DNA of 64,000 bases from Roseivivax halodurans JCM 10272 (GTDB lineage: Bacteria; Pseudomonadota; Alphaproteobacteria; Rhodobacterales; Rhodobacteraceae): NCBI RefSeq assembly GCF_000521785.1, contig NZ_JALZ01000016.1:1-64000 (forward strand), written 5' to 3'. Shown piece by piece: positions 7,805 through 17,025 of this stretch. Each line of letters begins with the position of its first letter. The first letter of the stretch is position 1. A program made the position numbers and the translations under genes. The notes under the pieces are model-generated. The model saw only the letters and a list, made by a program, of their open reading frames with translations, was not told where the DNA came from and did no database searches.

Positions 7805-10507
7805 ATGGCAAAGAAGATGCTCATCGACGCCACCCACGCGGAGGAAACCCGCGTCGTGGTGGTGGACGGCAACAAGGTCGAGGAATTCGACTTTGAATCC
7901 GAAAACAAGCGGCAGCTCGCGGGGAACATCTACCTCGCAAAGGTGACGCGGGTCGAACCGTCGCTTCAGGCGGCGTTCGTCGATTACGGGGGGAACCGGC
8001 ACGGCTTCCTCGCCTTCTCGGAAATTCATCCCGATTACTATCAGATCCCGGTCGCCGACCGCCTCGCCCTGATGGAAGAGGAAGAGCGGCAGGCCCGCGC
8101 CGAGGAGGAAGACGAGAAGCCCAAGCGCACGCGCAGCCGCCGCGGCGGCTCCAAGGCGCAGAAGGCCGACAGCGACGACGCGGTCGCGACCAGAAGCCCC
8201 GACCAGATCAGCGGCATGGAGACGATCGACCTCGAGGATGAGGACGGCTCCGCCGAGAACGCAAGTTCCGAGGGCACCGAGGGTCTCTCCCCCATGGAGA
8301 CGGTGCCCGAGACGCCCGTCGAGGAGCCGGACGACGAGGGTTCCGAGGGTGACAAGGCGTCCGTCGAGGACGAGGCGGCGAAGGCCGACGGGCCTGCCCG
8401 CGCCGACGACGACAGCATCGAATCCGTCGCCGACGACGACACCCCCGAGGACATCCGCCCGCCGCGGAAACCCCGGCCGCGCAAGTACAAAATCCAGGAA
8501 GTCATCAAGGTCCGCCAGATCCTCCTGGTTCAGGTCGTCAAAGAAGAGCGCGGCAACAAGGGCGCGGCGCTCACCACCTACCTGTCGCTCGCCGGCCGCT
8601 ATTGCGTTCTCATGCCGAACACCGCCCGCGGCGGCGGCATCTCCCGCAAGATCACCAACGCCGCCGACCGCTCCAAGCTCAAGGAGATCGCGGGCCAGAT
8701 CGACGTGCCGCGGGGCGCGGGTCTCATCATCCGCACGGCGGGCGCCAAGCGCACCCGGACCGAGATCAAGCGCGACTACGAATATCTCCAGCGCCTCTGG
8801 GAGCAGATCCGCGAGCTGACGCTGAAATCGATCGCGCCGGCGAAGATCTACGAGGAAGGTGATCTGATCAAACGGTCGATCCGCGACCTCTACAACCGCG
8901 ACATCGACGAGGTCTTCGTGGAGGGCGAGCGGGGTTACCGCATCGCCAAGGACTTCATGAAGATGATCATGCCGTCCCACGCCAAGAACGTGAAGCACTA
9001 CGCCGACCAGATGCCGCTTTTCGCGCGGCACCAGGTCGAGAGCTATCTCAGCTCCATGTTCAACCCGACGGTCCAGCTGAAGTCGGGCGGCTACATCGTG
9101 ATCGGCGTGACCGAGGCGCTGGTGGCGATCGACGTGAACTCCGGCCGGGCCACCAAGGAAGGCTCGATCGAGGACACGGCGGTCAAGACCAACCTCGAGG
9201 CGGCCGAGGAAGTGGCGCGGCAGCTGCGCCTGCGCGACCTCGCGGGCCTCATCGTGATCGACTTCATCGACATGGACGAGCGCAAGAACAACGCCGCCGT
9301 CGAGAAGAAGCTGAAGGAAAAGCTCAAGACCGACCGTGCCCGGATCCAGGTCGGCCGCATCTCGGGCTTTGGCCTCCTCGAGATGAGCCGCCAGCGCCTG
9401 CGCCCCGGCATGATCGAGGCGACGACGCAGCCGTGCCCCGCCTGCCACGGCACCGGCCTCATCCGCTCGGACGACAACATGGCGCTGCAGGTGCTGCGCC
9501 AGATCGAGGAAGAGGGCGTGCGCCGCCGCTCGCGCGAGGTGCTGGTCAAGTGCCCCGTTGGCATCGCCAACTTCCTGATCAACCAGAAGCGTGAGCATAT
9601 CGCCGGCATCGAGATGCGCTACGGCATGTCCGTGCGCGTCGAGGGCGATCCGGCGCTGGTGAGCCCCGACTTCCAGATGGAGAAGTTCAAGACTGCCACG
9701 CGCAACGTGCCTGAAGTGGTCGCGCCCGTGGTCGTCGGCGACAGCTCCCTGATGGAGGACATCGACAACGCCTGGGACGACGAGGAGGAGCAGGAGGTCG
9801 ATCCGGCCGAAGCTCCCGCGCCGCAGGAACAGGTGGCCGCCGAGTCTGAGGGGGACGAGAACGGCGAGGGCAAGCCCAAGAAGCGCCGCCGTCGCCGCCG
9901 CCGGAAGTCCAAGACCAACGGCGAGGGCAGTCAGGCGGACGCGCAGCAATCGCTCGAGAGCGATGGCGGCGAGAGCCAGGCCGAGCAGCCCGCGGAAGCG
10001 GCGGAAGCCGGGAACTCCCCGGGTGACGACGGCGCGGTGACAGAGGCGTCGGACGACGCCGAGACCGAAGACAAGCCCAAGAAGCGCCGCAGCCGGTCGC
10101 GGAGCCGCAAGAAGCCGGCCGCCGAGACGGCGCCCGAAAGCGCGGCGGAGAGTGTCGCTGAGGGCACGGACAGCCCGGCCCCCGAGGCAGCGCCGACCGA
10201 AGCCGCAGGGCCCGAGACGACGCCGGACGAGGTGACAGCGGCGGAAGCGCCGCAGGAGGCGGAACCGGCAGCAGAGACCCCGGTCGAGGCCGCACCGTCC
10301 GCTGCTGCCGCTCCCGAGGAGCCGCAGGCGGCCTCGGAAGAGCCCGCGGCGAGCGAGCCGGAGCCCGAAGCCGCCAAGCCGGCCCACGCCGCGTCGCACG
10401 GCAACGGAGCGAACGGATCGGTTCCGGCGGAAGAGGCTTCGGAGCCGGAGGAGACCGAGGATAAGCCCAAGCCCAAGAAGCGGGGCTGGTGGTCGCTCGG
10501 CCTCTGA
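7805..10507 (+). CDS. rne: Ribonuclease E/G
   Basis: A 900-residue endoribonuclease for mRNA decay and rRNA/tRNA processing. The start is the ATG before AKKMLIDATHAEETRVV. The S1 RNA-binding domain (about 38-85) is interrupted by an acidic insert (about 87-222) and then resumes with KYKIQEVIKVRQILLVQV. The DNase I-like active site keeps both metal aspartates, Asp443 (VAIDVNSG) and Asp486 (IVIDFIDM), 43 apart as in E. coli, and the zinc-link CPAC at 544-547. From about residue 660 the protein is acidic and Ala/Glu/Pro-rich with arginine clusters (KKRRRRRRRKSK; KKRRSRSRSRKK), the expected degradosome scaffold and RNA-binding tail. The insert and tail are typical of alphaproteobacterial RNase E. 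Confidence 0.96.
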   Translation: MAKKMLIDATHAEETRVVVVDGNKVEEFDFESENKRQLAGNIYLAKVTRVEPSLQAAFVDYGGNRHGFLAFSEIHPDYYQIPVADRLALMEEEERQARAEEEDEKPKRTRSRRGGSKAQKADSDDAVATRSPDQISGMETIDLEDEDGSAENASSEGTEGLSPMETVPETPVEEPDDEGSEGDKASVEDEAAKADGPARADDDSIESVADDDTPEDIRPPRKPRPRKYKIQEVIKVRQILLVQVVKEERGNKGAALTTYLSLAGRYCVLMPNTARGGGISRKITNAADRSKLKEIAGQIDVPRGAGLIIRTAGAKRTRTEIKRDYEYLQRLWEQIRELTLKSIAPAKIYEEGDLIKRSIRDLYNRDIDEVFVEGERGYRIAKDFMKMIMPSHAKNVKHYADQMPLFARHQVESYLSSMFNPTVQLKSGGYIVIGVTEALVAIDVNSGRATKEGSIEDTAVKTNLEAAEEVARQLRLRDLAGLIVIDFIDMDERKNNAAVEKKLKEKLKTDRARIQVGRISGFGLLEMSRQRLRPGMIEATTQPCPACHGTGLIRSDDNMALQVLRQIEEEGVRRRSREVLVKCPVGIANFLINQKREHIAGIEMRYGMSVRVEGDPALVSPDFQMEKFKTATRNVPEVVAPVVVGDSSLMEDIDNAWDDEEEQEVDPAEAPAPQEQVAAESEGDENGEGKPKKRRRRRRRKSKTNGEGSQADAQQSLESDGGESQAEQPAEAAEAGNSPGDDGAVTEASDDAETEDKPKKRRSRSRSRKKPAAETAPESAAESVAEGTDSPAPEAAPTEAAGPETTPDEVTAAEAPQEAEPAAETPVEAAPSAAAAPEEPQAASEEPAASEPEPEAAKPAHAASHGNGANGSVPAEEASEPEETEDKPKPKKRGWWSLGL

Positions 10508-10528
10508 GCCCGGCACCCGACCGACATG

Positions 10529-10563
10529 AAACGCCCCGGAGATCTCTCTTCGGGGCGTTTTTT
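10529..10563. terminator. Bidirectional intrinsic terminator between rne and the TusA-like gene
   Basis: A perfect 10-bp stem (AAACGCCCCG at 10529-10538 with CGGGGCGTTT at 10551-10560) around a 12-base loop, followed by further T residues. The A and T tracts flank the stem on both sides, so it can end transcription of rne from the left and of the convergent minus-strand gene from the right. Confidence 0.9.
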
Positions 10564-10576
10564 CATGCGCGGAATG

Positions 10577-10798
10577 TCAGGCTTTGCGGATGAGCCAGAT
10601 CATCCGCGCGCCGTCCTCGCTGCTGTCCTCGAGCGCGTGCCCCGCCTCGGCGCAGAAATGCGGCATGTCGATGATCGCCGCGGGATCGTCCGTCACCACG
10701 CGCAGGCAATCCCCGCTCGTCAACGCGGCGAGGCGTTTCCGCGCCTTGAGAACGGGCAGGGGGCAGAGGAGGCCGGTCGCGTCGAGATCCTGTGTCAT
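10577..10798 (-). CDS. TusA/SirA/YedF family sulfurtransferase-like protein
   Basis: A 73-residue sulfur-carrier protein. It begins MTQDLDATGLLCPLPVLKARK, containing the family CPxP motif whose cysteine carries persulfide sulfur, and ends in the beta-strand WLIRKA. Length and fold pattern match TusA. I placed the start at 10798, just before the family N-terminus; upstream in-frame sequence is unlike the family. TusA proteins hand sulfur to tRNA thiolation or molybdenum-cofactor enzymes; the neighbours do not tell which. It is divergent from ccdA, itself a thiol-disulfide gene. Confidence 0.85.
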   Translation of the reverse strand: MTQDLDATGLLCPLPVLKARKRLAALTSGDCLRVVTDDPAAIIDMPHFCAEAGHALEDSSEDGARMIWLIRKA

Positions 10799-10892
10799 GC
10801 GGCCGGAATTAGGCTTTATGTGACAGCTTGTCCACGCAGCCGTGACCGCAGGCCCCGTGACGCCGCCCCGCGGATCGCCTAGGACGTTGGAC

Positions 10893-11645
10893 ATGTTCGG
10901 AATCGAGATCATCGACGCGGGGCTCCTTCCCGCCATGCTGGTGGCGCTGGTCGCAGGCGTGATCTCGTTCCTCAGCCCCTGCGTTCTGCCCATCGTGCCG
11001 CCCTACCTCGCCTTCATGTCGGGCGTGTCGGTGACCGAGATGCAGGCCGGCGGATCGGCCCGGGCCAAGGCGGGCATGGCGGCGCTCTTCTTCGTGCTCG
11101 GCCTCTCGACGGTCTTCGTGCTGCTCGGCTTCACGGCGTCGGCGTTCGGGGCGTTCTTCCTGCAGAACCAGGTGCTGCTGAGCCGGATCGCGGGCGTTGT
11201 GGTGATCGTCTTCGGGCTGCACTTCCTCGGCCTCTTCCGTATTCCGTTCCTCGACCAGGAGGCGCGGTTCGAGGCCGGCGACAACGGCGGGTCGGCCTTC
11301 GGCGCCTACATCCTCGGCCTCGCCTTCGCCTTCGGCTGGACGCCCTGCATCGGCCCGCAGCTCGGCGCGATCCTGTCGCTCGCCGCCTCGGAGGCGAACG
11401 TGACCCGCGGCACCCTGCTGCTCGGGGTCTACGCGGCGGGGCTCGGCATCCCCTTCCTCCTCGCCGCGCTGTTCCTCAGCCGGGCCATGGGGCTCATGAA
11501 CCGCATGAAGCGTCACATGGCGGTGATCGAGCGCGTCATGGGCGTTCTGCTCGTCGCCGTCGGTCTGGCGCTCCTGACAGGGGCCTTCTCGGCGCTGTCC
11601 TTCTGGCTTCTCGAGACCTTCCCGGCCCTCGCCACCCTGGGCTGA
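10893..11645 (+). CDS. ccdA: Cytochrome c biogenesis protein CcdA
   Basis: A 250-residue inner-membrane protein that carries reducing power from cytoplasmic thioredoxin to periplasmic thiol partners for cytochrome c maturation. It has six predicted membrane segments and the two conserved cysteine motifs, FLSPCVLPIVPPYLAFMSG in the first helix and GWTPCIGPQLGAIL in the fourth, whose cysteines form the redox pair. The start at 10893 (MFGIEIIDAG) follows AGGAC. The length fits the short CcdA form rather than full DsbD. It is a single gene, with the TusA-like gene divergent about 95 bases upstream. Confidence 0.92.
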   Translation: MFGIEIIDAGLLPAMLVALVAGVISFLSPCVLPIVPPYLAFMSGVSVTEMQAGGSARAKAGMAALFFVLGLSTVFVLLGFTASAFGAFFLQNQVLLSRIAGVVVIVFGLHFLGLFRIPFLDQEARFEAGDNGGSAFGAYILGLAFAFGWTPCIGPQLGAILSLAASEANVTRGTLLLGVYAAGLGIPFLLAALFLSRAMGLMNRMKRHMAVIERVMGVLLVAVGLALLTGAFSALSFWLLETFPALATLG

Positions 11646-11791
11646 CCGCGCCTGGAGGGCAGGGTCGCAACGTCCTGCAAAGGCATGCTGAACCGTTAGC
11701 GTTAAAAGGCGTGCGGCTCTCTATCCACGTCACGAACCATCGCGTAGGACATGTGCGACAACGTGTTCTGACGAGGAAAGTGACCGCGATC

Positions 11792-12694
11792 ATGGCCAAG
11801 GATACCGCCGCATTCGCCGAGATGGCCCGCCGTATGGAGACGGGCAAGGGCTTCATCGCCGCGCTCGACCAGTCGGGCGGCTCCACCCCCAAGGCGCTGC
11901 GCCTCTACGGCATCGAGGAAGACCAGTACGACGGCGAGGAGGAGATGTTCGCGCTCATCCACGAGATGCGCGCGCGGATCGTCACGGCGCCCGACTTCAC
12001 CGCCGAGAAGGTGCTCGGCGCAATCCTCTTCGAGCGCACCATGCGCGGCGAGATCGAGGGCAAGCCGGTTGCGGATCTGCTCTGGAACGACCGCGGCATC
12101 GTGCCGTTCCTCAAGGTCGACAAGGGCCTCGCCGAGACGGAGAACGGCGCGCAGATCATGAAGCCGATGCCCGGGCTCGAAACCCTGCTTGGCGAGGCGC
12201 GCGAATTCGGCGTCTTCGGCACCAAGGAGCGCTCGGTGATCCTCGAGGCCAACGCGGACGGGATCCAGGCGGTGGTCGACCAGCAGTTCGAGGTTGCGAA
12301 GATGGTCACGGATGCGGGTCTCGTGCCGATCATCGAGCCCGAGGTCGACATCCATTCCGAGACCAAGGCCGAGGCCGAGGTGCTGCTGCGCGACGCGATC
12401 TACGAAAAGCTCGGCCAGCTCGGCGACGACGAGACGGTGATGCTGAAGCTCACGATCCCGTCCGAGGCCGGCCTCTACGACAAGCTCGCCGACCATCCGC
12501 GCGTGCTGCGCGTTGTGGCGCTCTCGGGCGGATACTCGACCGACGAGGCCTGCGAGCGGCTCTCGAAGAACTCCAAGATGATCGCGAGCTTCAGCCGGGC
12601 CCTGACCGAGGGCCTCTCGCGCCAGCAATCGGACGAGGAGTTCAACGCGGCGCTCGGCGCGAATATCGACAAGATCTACCGCGCATCGGTGTGA
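11792..12694 (+). CDS. Fructose-bisphosphate aldolase, class I
   Basis: A 300-residue class I aldolase of the bacterial type, cleaving fructose 1,6-bisphosphate to glyceraldehyde 3-phosphate and dihydroxyacetone phosphate. Diagnostic parts are GFIAALDQSGGSTPKAL near the N-terminus, RSVILEANADGIQAVVDQQ, IIEPEVDIHS and VMLKLTIPSEAGLY, where Lys219 is the likely Schiff-base lysine. GGYSTDEACERL and FSRALTEGL follow. The start ATG at 11792 is preceded by GAGGAAAG. The gene has a strong terminator of its own and no operon partner. Confidence 0.93.
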   Translation: MAKDTAAFAEMARRMETGKGFIAALDQSGGSTPKALRLYGIEEDQYDGEEEMFALIHEMRARIVTAPDFTAEKVLGAILFERTMRGEIEGKPVADLLWNDRGIVPFLKVDKGLAETENGAQIMKPMPGLETLLGEAREFGVFGTKERSVILEANADGIQAVVDQQFEVAKMVTDAGLVPIIEPEVDIHSETKAEAEVLLRDAIYEKLGQLGDDETVMLKLTIPSEAGLYDKLADHPRVLRVVALSGGYSTDEACERLSKNSKMIASFSRALTEGLSRQQSDEEFNAALGANIDKIYRASV

Positions 12695-12750
12695 CCCCCG
12701 CGTGCCCGGGGGCATTGCGCTCCCCGGTGCTAATGCCCCGCGGAACGTGA

Positions 12751-12780
12751 AAAGGGCCGGCGAAAAGCCGGCCCTTTCTT
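12751..12780 (+). terminator. Intrinsic terminator after the aldolase gene
   Basis: A perfect 11-bp stem (AAAGGGCCGGC at 12751-12761 with GCCGGCCCTTT at 12767-12777), GAAAA loop and a following CTTTT tract. It lies between two convergent genes, so the A-rich left flank may also serve the minus-strand PRC-barrel gene. Confidence 0.92.
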
Positions 12781-12802
12781 TTGGTTTCCGAAAGAGAGGC
12801 GA

Positions 12803-14428
12803 TCAGCCCTCGTAACGCTCCATGTTCTCGAGCTCTTCGCGGGTCATGTTGGTGTAGACGCGCACGTCATCACCTTCGGTCGCCTGCATGACTTGCATCT
12901 CGTCGAGGTTCAGCGCGACCTGACGCTCGCCAAGGCCGAGGAAGCCGCCGACCGCGACGACGATACGCTCGATGCCCGAGCCATCACCGGTCACCACTTC
13001 GTCGATGTCGCCGATACGTTCGTTCTCCTGGTTGTAGAGAGCGGTGTCGGTGAGCATGTCGTTGTTCACCTCGCTCGCCGCAACGGCCTCGTAGCCGTCG
13101 ACCTGGATGTCGAGGCCCGATCCCGAAGTTGCGGCATCGGCGCTCTGCTCATCACCCGACTGCATGTCGCCGGACTGGTCGCTGGCCATCTGCGCGTCTT
13201 CGGATTGCGCTTCGGCGGATTGCGCGTCGGCCGTCTCCTGATCGGTGGATTGCGTGTCCGACGCCTGGCTCTCCGCATTCTGCTGATCGTCCGACTGCAT
13301 GTCGCCCGACTGGGCCTCGGCCGTCTGCTGGTCGTCACCCGACGATTGCTGCTGATCACTGTTCGAGGCGTCGCTCTGATCGGAGTTCGACTGCTCGCCG
13401 TTCTCCGACTGCCCGGTCTGCATGGTGACCTTGGGCTCGCCGCTCTGGTTGAACTGGATCTGCGGCTCGCCGGCCATCGAGAAGTCGATCTGCGGCTCGG
13501 AAGATTCGTAGTTCACCGTCGGCTGGCCGGCGCTCGTGACGTTGACCGTCGCGTTAGAGCCGTCCGAGGAGGACTCGCCGCCGTCCGAATTCGAGGCCTG
13601 CTCGTAGGTGATCTGCGGCTCGGACTGCGTCACGTTGACCTGGGCGTTGTCGAGCGGCTGAAGCTCCTGCGCCTCGCCTTCCGCATAGGAGGTGCCGGAC
13701 TGCTCGTCCTCGACCTGAACGCCTTCGCCGGTCGCGTCGGCATTCTCCACGACGCGAAGGTCGAGATTCACCTGCGGCGGCGCCTGGCTCACCGAAATCG
13801 TGGGCTCACCCTGCTGGACGTCGACCTGCGGCTCGGCATTGGCGACGTTCACGTTCGGGTCCGGCATGGTGATGATGATCTCGGGCGCCGGCTGGTCGAT
13901 GGTGATGGTCGGCTGCTGCATCTCCATCGTCACGGTCGCCTGCGGCTGGCGGACGGTGATCTCCGGCTGCTGCTGCTCGACGCTCACTTCGGGATTGCCG
14001 CCCTGGACGGTCACCTGCGCCTCGCCTTCCTCGACATCGACCTGCGGGGCCTCGCGCTGCAGACGGACGATGCCTTCGACCACGCGCTCCTCGTCGATCT
14101 GAATCGTGGTCTGCTCGCGCTCCGCGACCTGTGCTTCGGCTTCAGCGGTGGCTTCGTCGCTGTCCTCTGCGCTCGCCTGATCGCTGTCCTGCTCGGACAT
14201 CGCATCTTCGAGCTGGGTCAGCTGCGTCTCGCAGGCTTCCGCTTCGCCGTCCTCGACGACGCTCCGGAGATCCTCTTCGGTCATCGAGACATCTTCGGGG
14301 ATGCCGTTCTCGATCATCGTGCCGAGCTCTTCGCAGGGCTGGTCGGAGCTCTGGGCCAGGGCCGGTCCGGCCATGGCGGGAATGGTCAGCGCGGTGCTGA
14401 GCAGAAGGCGTTGCAGGGAAGTCTTCAT
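12803..14428 (-). CDS. Exported repeat protein with C-terminal PRC-barrel domain
   Basis: A 541-residue protein with a clear signal peptide, cleaved after Ala25 (PALA-QSSD). After an acidic helix-rich part (to about 120), residues about 125-360 are a run of short strands, each with a Pro followed by alternating hydrophobics (PEITVRQPQATVTM, PTITIDQPAPEIIITMP, PQVDVQQGEPTISV), spaced about 11 residues apart. Residues about 361-450 are low-complexity Ser/Asp/Gln/Glu/Ala, and the last 90 residues are a PRC-barrel (ALYNQENERIGDIDEVVTG). The start has GAGGACG upstream. PRC-barrel exported proteins occur in Rhodobacterales and Rhizobiales, but the central repeat region is unusual and its function is unknown. 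Confidence 0.85.
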   Translation of the reverse strand: MKTSLQRLLLSTALTIPAMAGPALAQSSDQPCEELGTMIENGIPEDVSMTEEDLRSVVEDGEAEACETQLTQLEDAMSEQDSDQASAEDSDEATAEAEAQVAEREQTTIQIDEERVVEGIVRLQREAPQVDVEEGEAQVTVQGGNPEVSVEQQQPEITVRQPQATVTMEMQQPTITIDQPAPEIIITMPDPNVNVANAEPQVDVQQGEPTISVSQAPPQVNLDLRVVENADATGEGVQVEDEQSGTSYAEGEAQELQPLDNAQVNVTQSEPQITYEQASNSDGGESSSDGSNATVNVTSAGQPTVNYESSEPQIDFSMAGEPQIQFNQSGEPKVTMQTGQSENGEQSNSDQSDASNSDQQQSSGDDQQTAEAQSGDMQSDDQQNAESQASDTQSTDQETADAQSAEAQSEDAQMASDQSGDMQSGDEQSADAATSGSGLDIQVDGYEAVAASEVNNDMLTDTALYNQENERIGDIDEVVTGDGSGIERIVVAVGGFLGLGERQVALNLDEMQVMQATEGDDVRVYTNMTREELENMERYEG

Positions 14429-14741
14429 GTAATCGTCCTCAAATTCTTTCACATCGGTGCGATCGGCTGGGGGCTGATCAGAGAACGGTGGCATGGCGGC
14501 GATGTTCCGCCTGCATTTCTGGCCGATCGGCGAAAAACCCCAATTTTATTGTGGGTTAGGCCTGTCTCTGATCCGCGTCGGTCAAAATTTCCGCGGCGCA
14601 GAACGCGCAAAAATGGCGTCATGGCAGGACGATGGATCGCGTGCGTCCACACGCGATTTCGTTCCTCGGATTTTTTCACGGCAGAGGCAGAATTCGTGCC
14701 AGATGACTGCCCCGCGACCTCGCGGATCGCGGGGCGGGGGG
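14429..14741 (-). promoter_or_regulatory. Intergenic region upstream of the exported PRC-barrel gene
   Basis: These 313 bases carry no gene. They are AT-richer than the surroundings around 14530-14560, where a promoter for the exported protein is likely, and hold a GC hairpin at the metY end. No specific promoter boxes can be asserted. Confidence 0.35.
14710..14734 (-). terminator. Possible terminator hairpin after metY
   Basis: A perfect 8-bp stem, CCCCGCGA at 14710-14717 with TCGCGGGG at 14727-14734 and a nine-base loop, lies eight bases beyond the metY stop. There is no T tract on the minus strand, so it may be a processing or weak pause structure rather than a true intrinsic terminator. 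Confidence 0.4.
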
Positions 14742-16046
14742 TCAGGCCGCGGCAGACCGCGCGGATTTCGCAAGTGCCTGGTCGAGGTCGCGGATGAGAT
14801 CGTCCGCATCCTCGATCCCGATCGAGATGCGCACGACATCCGGCGCCGCCCCCGCCGCCTCCTGCTGTTCGGGCGTGAGCTGCCGGTGCGTCGTCGAGGC
14901 CGAATGGATGACGAGGCTCCGCGTGTCGCCAAGGTTCGCGACGTGGCTGAAGAGCTCGAGACTGTCCACGAACTTGACGCAGGCCTCGTAGCCGTCCCTC
15001 AGCGCGACGGTGAAGATCCCGCCGGCGCCCTTGGGGCAGATCCGTGACATGCGGTCGTGCCAGGGCGAGGAGGGAAGGCCCGCATAGGTCACCGCCTTGA
15101 CCGCCTCGTGGCCCTCGAGCCAGCCGGCGACTCGCTCGGCATTCTCGCAATGCTTCCTCATGCGCAGCGACAGGGTCTCGATCCCCATCAGGGTGTAATG
15201 CGCCGCCTGCGGGTTCAGCGTCATGCCGAGATCGCGCAGACCGATGGCGATGCCGTGGAAGGTGAAGGCGAGCGGGCCGAAGGTCTCGTGGAACTTGAGG
15301 CCGTGATACGCGGGCTCGGGCTCGGAGAGCGAGGGGAACTTGCCAGAGGCGGACCAGTCGAACTTGCCGGAATCGACGACGACCCCGCCGGTGACGGTGC
15401 CGTTGCCGGTCAGGAACTTCGTCAGCGAATGCACGACGAGCGTCGCGCCGTGCTCGATGGGGCGGCAGAGATACGGCGTGGCCGAGGTGTTGTCGACGAT
15501 GAGCGGCAGGCCCGCATCGTCCGCGATCTTCCCGATCGCGTCGAGATCGGTGATGTAGCCGCCCGGGTTCGCGATCGATTCGCAGAAGATCGCGCGGGTG
15601 TCATCGTCGATGGCGGCGCGGACCGCGTCCTCGTCGTCGAAATCGACGAACTTCGCCGACCAGCCGAAGCGCCGGATGGTCTGGCTGAACTGCGTGACGG
15701 TGCCGCCGTAGAGGCGCGTCGAGACGACGACGTTGCAGCCGGGCGCCATGAGCGGGAAGAGCGCCATGATCTGCGCGCCATGTCCCGACGAGCAGCAGAC
15801 CGCGCCCGCGCCGCCCTCGAGCGTCGCCATGCGCTCCTGCAGCACCGCGACGGTGGGGTTGGTCAGGCGCGAGTAGATGAACCCGACTTCCTGAAGGTTG
15901 AAGAGCGCCGCCGCGTGCTCGGCATCGCGAAAGACGTAAGCCGTGGTCTGGTAGATCGGGGTCTGCCGCGCGCCGGTCGCGGGATCGGGGCGCGCGCCGG
16001 CATGCACCTGCAGGGTGTCGAAGCCGTAGCTCGGGGTATCGGTCAT
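14742..16046 (-). CDS. metY: O-acetylhomoserine aminocarboxypropyltransferase (O-acetylhomoserine sulfhydrylase)
   Basis: A 434-residue PLP enzyme of the Cys/Met metabolism family that joins sulfide or methanethiol to O-acetylhomoserine. Features are GFDTLQVHAGARPDPATGAR at the N-terminus, SRLTNPTVAVLQERMATLEGG, the PLP lysine Lys210 in VVHSLTKFLTGNG, and LGDTRSLVIHSASTTHRQL near the C-terminus. The length of about 430 and the long GKFPSLSEPEPAYHGLKF insertion favour MetY over shorter MetZ/MetB enzymes. GGGAGGACC precedes the start. It is a single gene. Confidence 0.92.
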   Translation of the reverse strand: MTDTPSYGFDTLQVHAGARPDPATGARQTPIYQTTAYVFRDAEHAAALFNLQEVGFIYSRLTNPTVAVLQERMATLEGGAGAVCCSSGHGAQIMALFPLMAPGCNVVVSTRLYGGTVTQFSQTIRRFGWSAKFVDFDDEDAVRAAIDDDTRAIFCESIANPGGYITDLDAIGKIADDAGLPLIVDNTSATPYLCRPIEHGATLVVHSLTKFLTGNGTVTGGVVVDSGKFDWSASGKFPSLSEPEPAYHGLKFHETFGPLAFTFHGIAIGLRDLGMTLNPQAAHYTLMGIETLSLRMRKHCENAERVAGWLEGHEAVKAVTYAGLPSSPWHDRMSRICPKGAGGIFTVALRDGYEACVKFVDSLELFSHVANLGDTRSLVIHSASTTHRQLTPEQQEAAGAAPDVVRISIGIEDADDLIRDLDQALAKSARSAAA

Positions 16047-16192
16047 GTGGGTCCTCCCTCGGGGTTCCGTGTCCCGAGGGAAGGATAGTCAGAGGCGCGG
16101 GCCGACGGCAATCAGGCTGCGGTCGGGTGGCCCGCGCCGAAGCGCAGCCCTGCGAGGGTTTCCGAGCGAATGGCCCTCGCAGGGCAGCGGAA

Positions 16193-16885
16193 TCAGATCT
16201 CGATGGCCGACATAACCTCGGGCTCGATCACGTCGACGCCGGGAAGCGCCTCCTTGAGCTTGTCCGCCGATTGCTCGAGCGCGGGGAAGGTCTTGTAGTG
16301 GCAGGGGATGACGGTCTTGAAGTCGAAGTAGGTCTTCGCCGCGTAGGCCGCCCGCTTCATGTCCATGGTGAAGTGCCCGCCGGCGCAGAGGATGCCGATG
16401 TCGGGTTCGTGCAGCGCCTGGAAGACGCCCATGTCCGCCATCACGTCGGTGTCGCCCGACACGTAGATCGTGTGGCCCTCGGCCTCGATCATGTAGCCCG
16501 CCTCCGAGCCCGTGGAGACCGGACCGTGCGGCCCCGGCATGGTCGAGGAATGGGTGGCGTGCACCATCGTGACCTTCGCCGGTCCGACCTCGACCGTGCC
16601 GCCCTTGTTGAAGCCGACGGTCTCGAGCCCTTCGTTGTTCTCCCAGTGCTGCATCAGGTCGAACTGACCGATGACCGGTACCGAAAGCTCCTTGGCGAGG
16701 TCCACCACTTCGCTCGCGTGGTCGAAATGGCCATGGGTCAGCAGGATGTGCGTCGCGCCTTTTACCGCCTCGGCGCGTTTCTCGTCGGGAAAGCTCGGAT
16801 TGCCACCGAGCCAGGGGTCGAGAAGGATGACCGCGTCGCAGATCTCGAAGCGGAAGGAGGAATGGCCGAGCCAGATGATCTTCAT
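16193..16885 (-). CDS. UPF0173-type metal-dependent hydrolase (metallo-beta-lactamase fold)
   Basis: A 230-residue hydrolase starting [14 protein letters not shown]. It has the metal-binding motif [10 protein letters not shown], further ligands in [16 protein letters not shown] and IPCHYKTFP, and no signal peptide. The arrangement matches the UPF0173/UlaG-like group, whose substrates are largely unknown. GAGGAGACATTTC precedes the ATG. It is divergent from the ceramidase-family gene at 17026. Confidence 0.88.
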   Translation of the reverse strand: MKIIWLGHSSFRFEICDAVILLDPWLGGNPSFPDEKRAEAVKGATHILLTHGHFDHASEVVDLAKELSVPVIGQFDLMQHWENNEGLETVGFNKGGTVEVGPAKVTMVHATHSSTMPGPHGPVSTGSEAGYMIEAEGHTIYVSGDTDVMADMGVFQALHEPDIGILCAGGHFTMDMKRAAYAAKTYFDFKTVIPCHYKTFPALEQSADKLKEALPGVDVIEPEVMSAIEI

Positions 16886-17025
16886 GAAATGTCTCCTCGT
16901 GGACGTGTTCGGCTGCACAGCTAATCTGCGCAAGGGTCCGGTCGACCGCAGAGGGTGTCCGGCACGGAAGGATCGGATGCTCCCCGCCCTTGCACGGACC
17001 GGTCCGGGACCGCTGAGAGGTGAAG

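Noticed and set aside
7484-10516. A 1010-residue open frame on the minus strand opposite rne
   Set aside because: The rne frame keeps both active-site aspartates and the zinc link; the antisense frame is low-complexity Leu/Arg/Gly and comes from GC codon bias.
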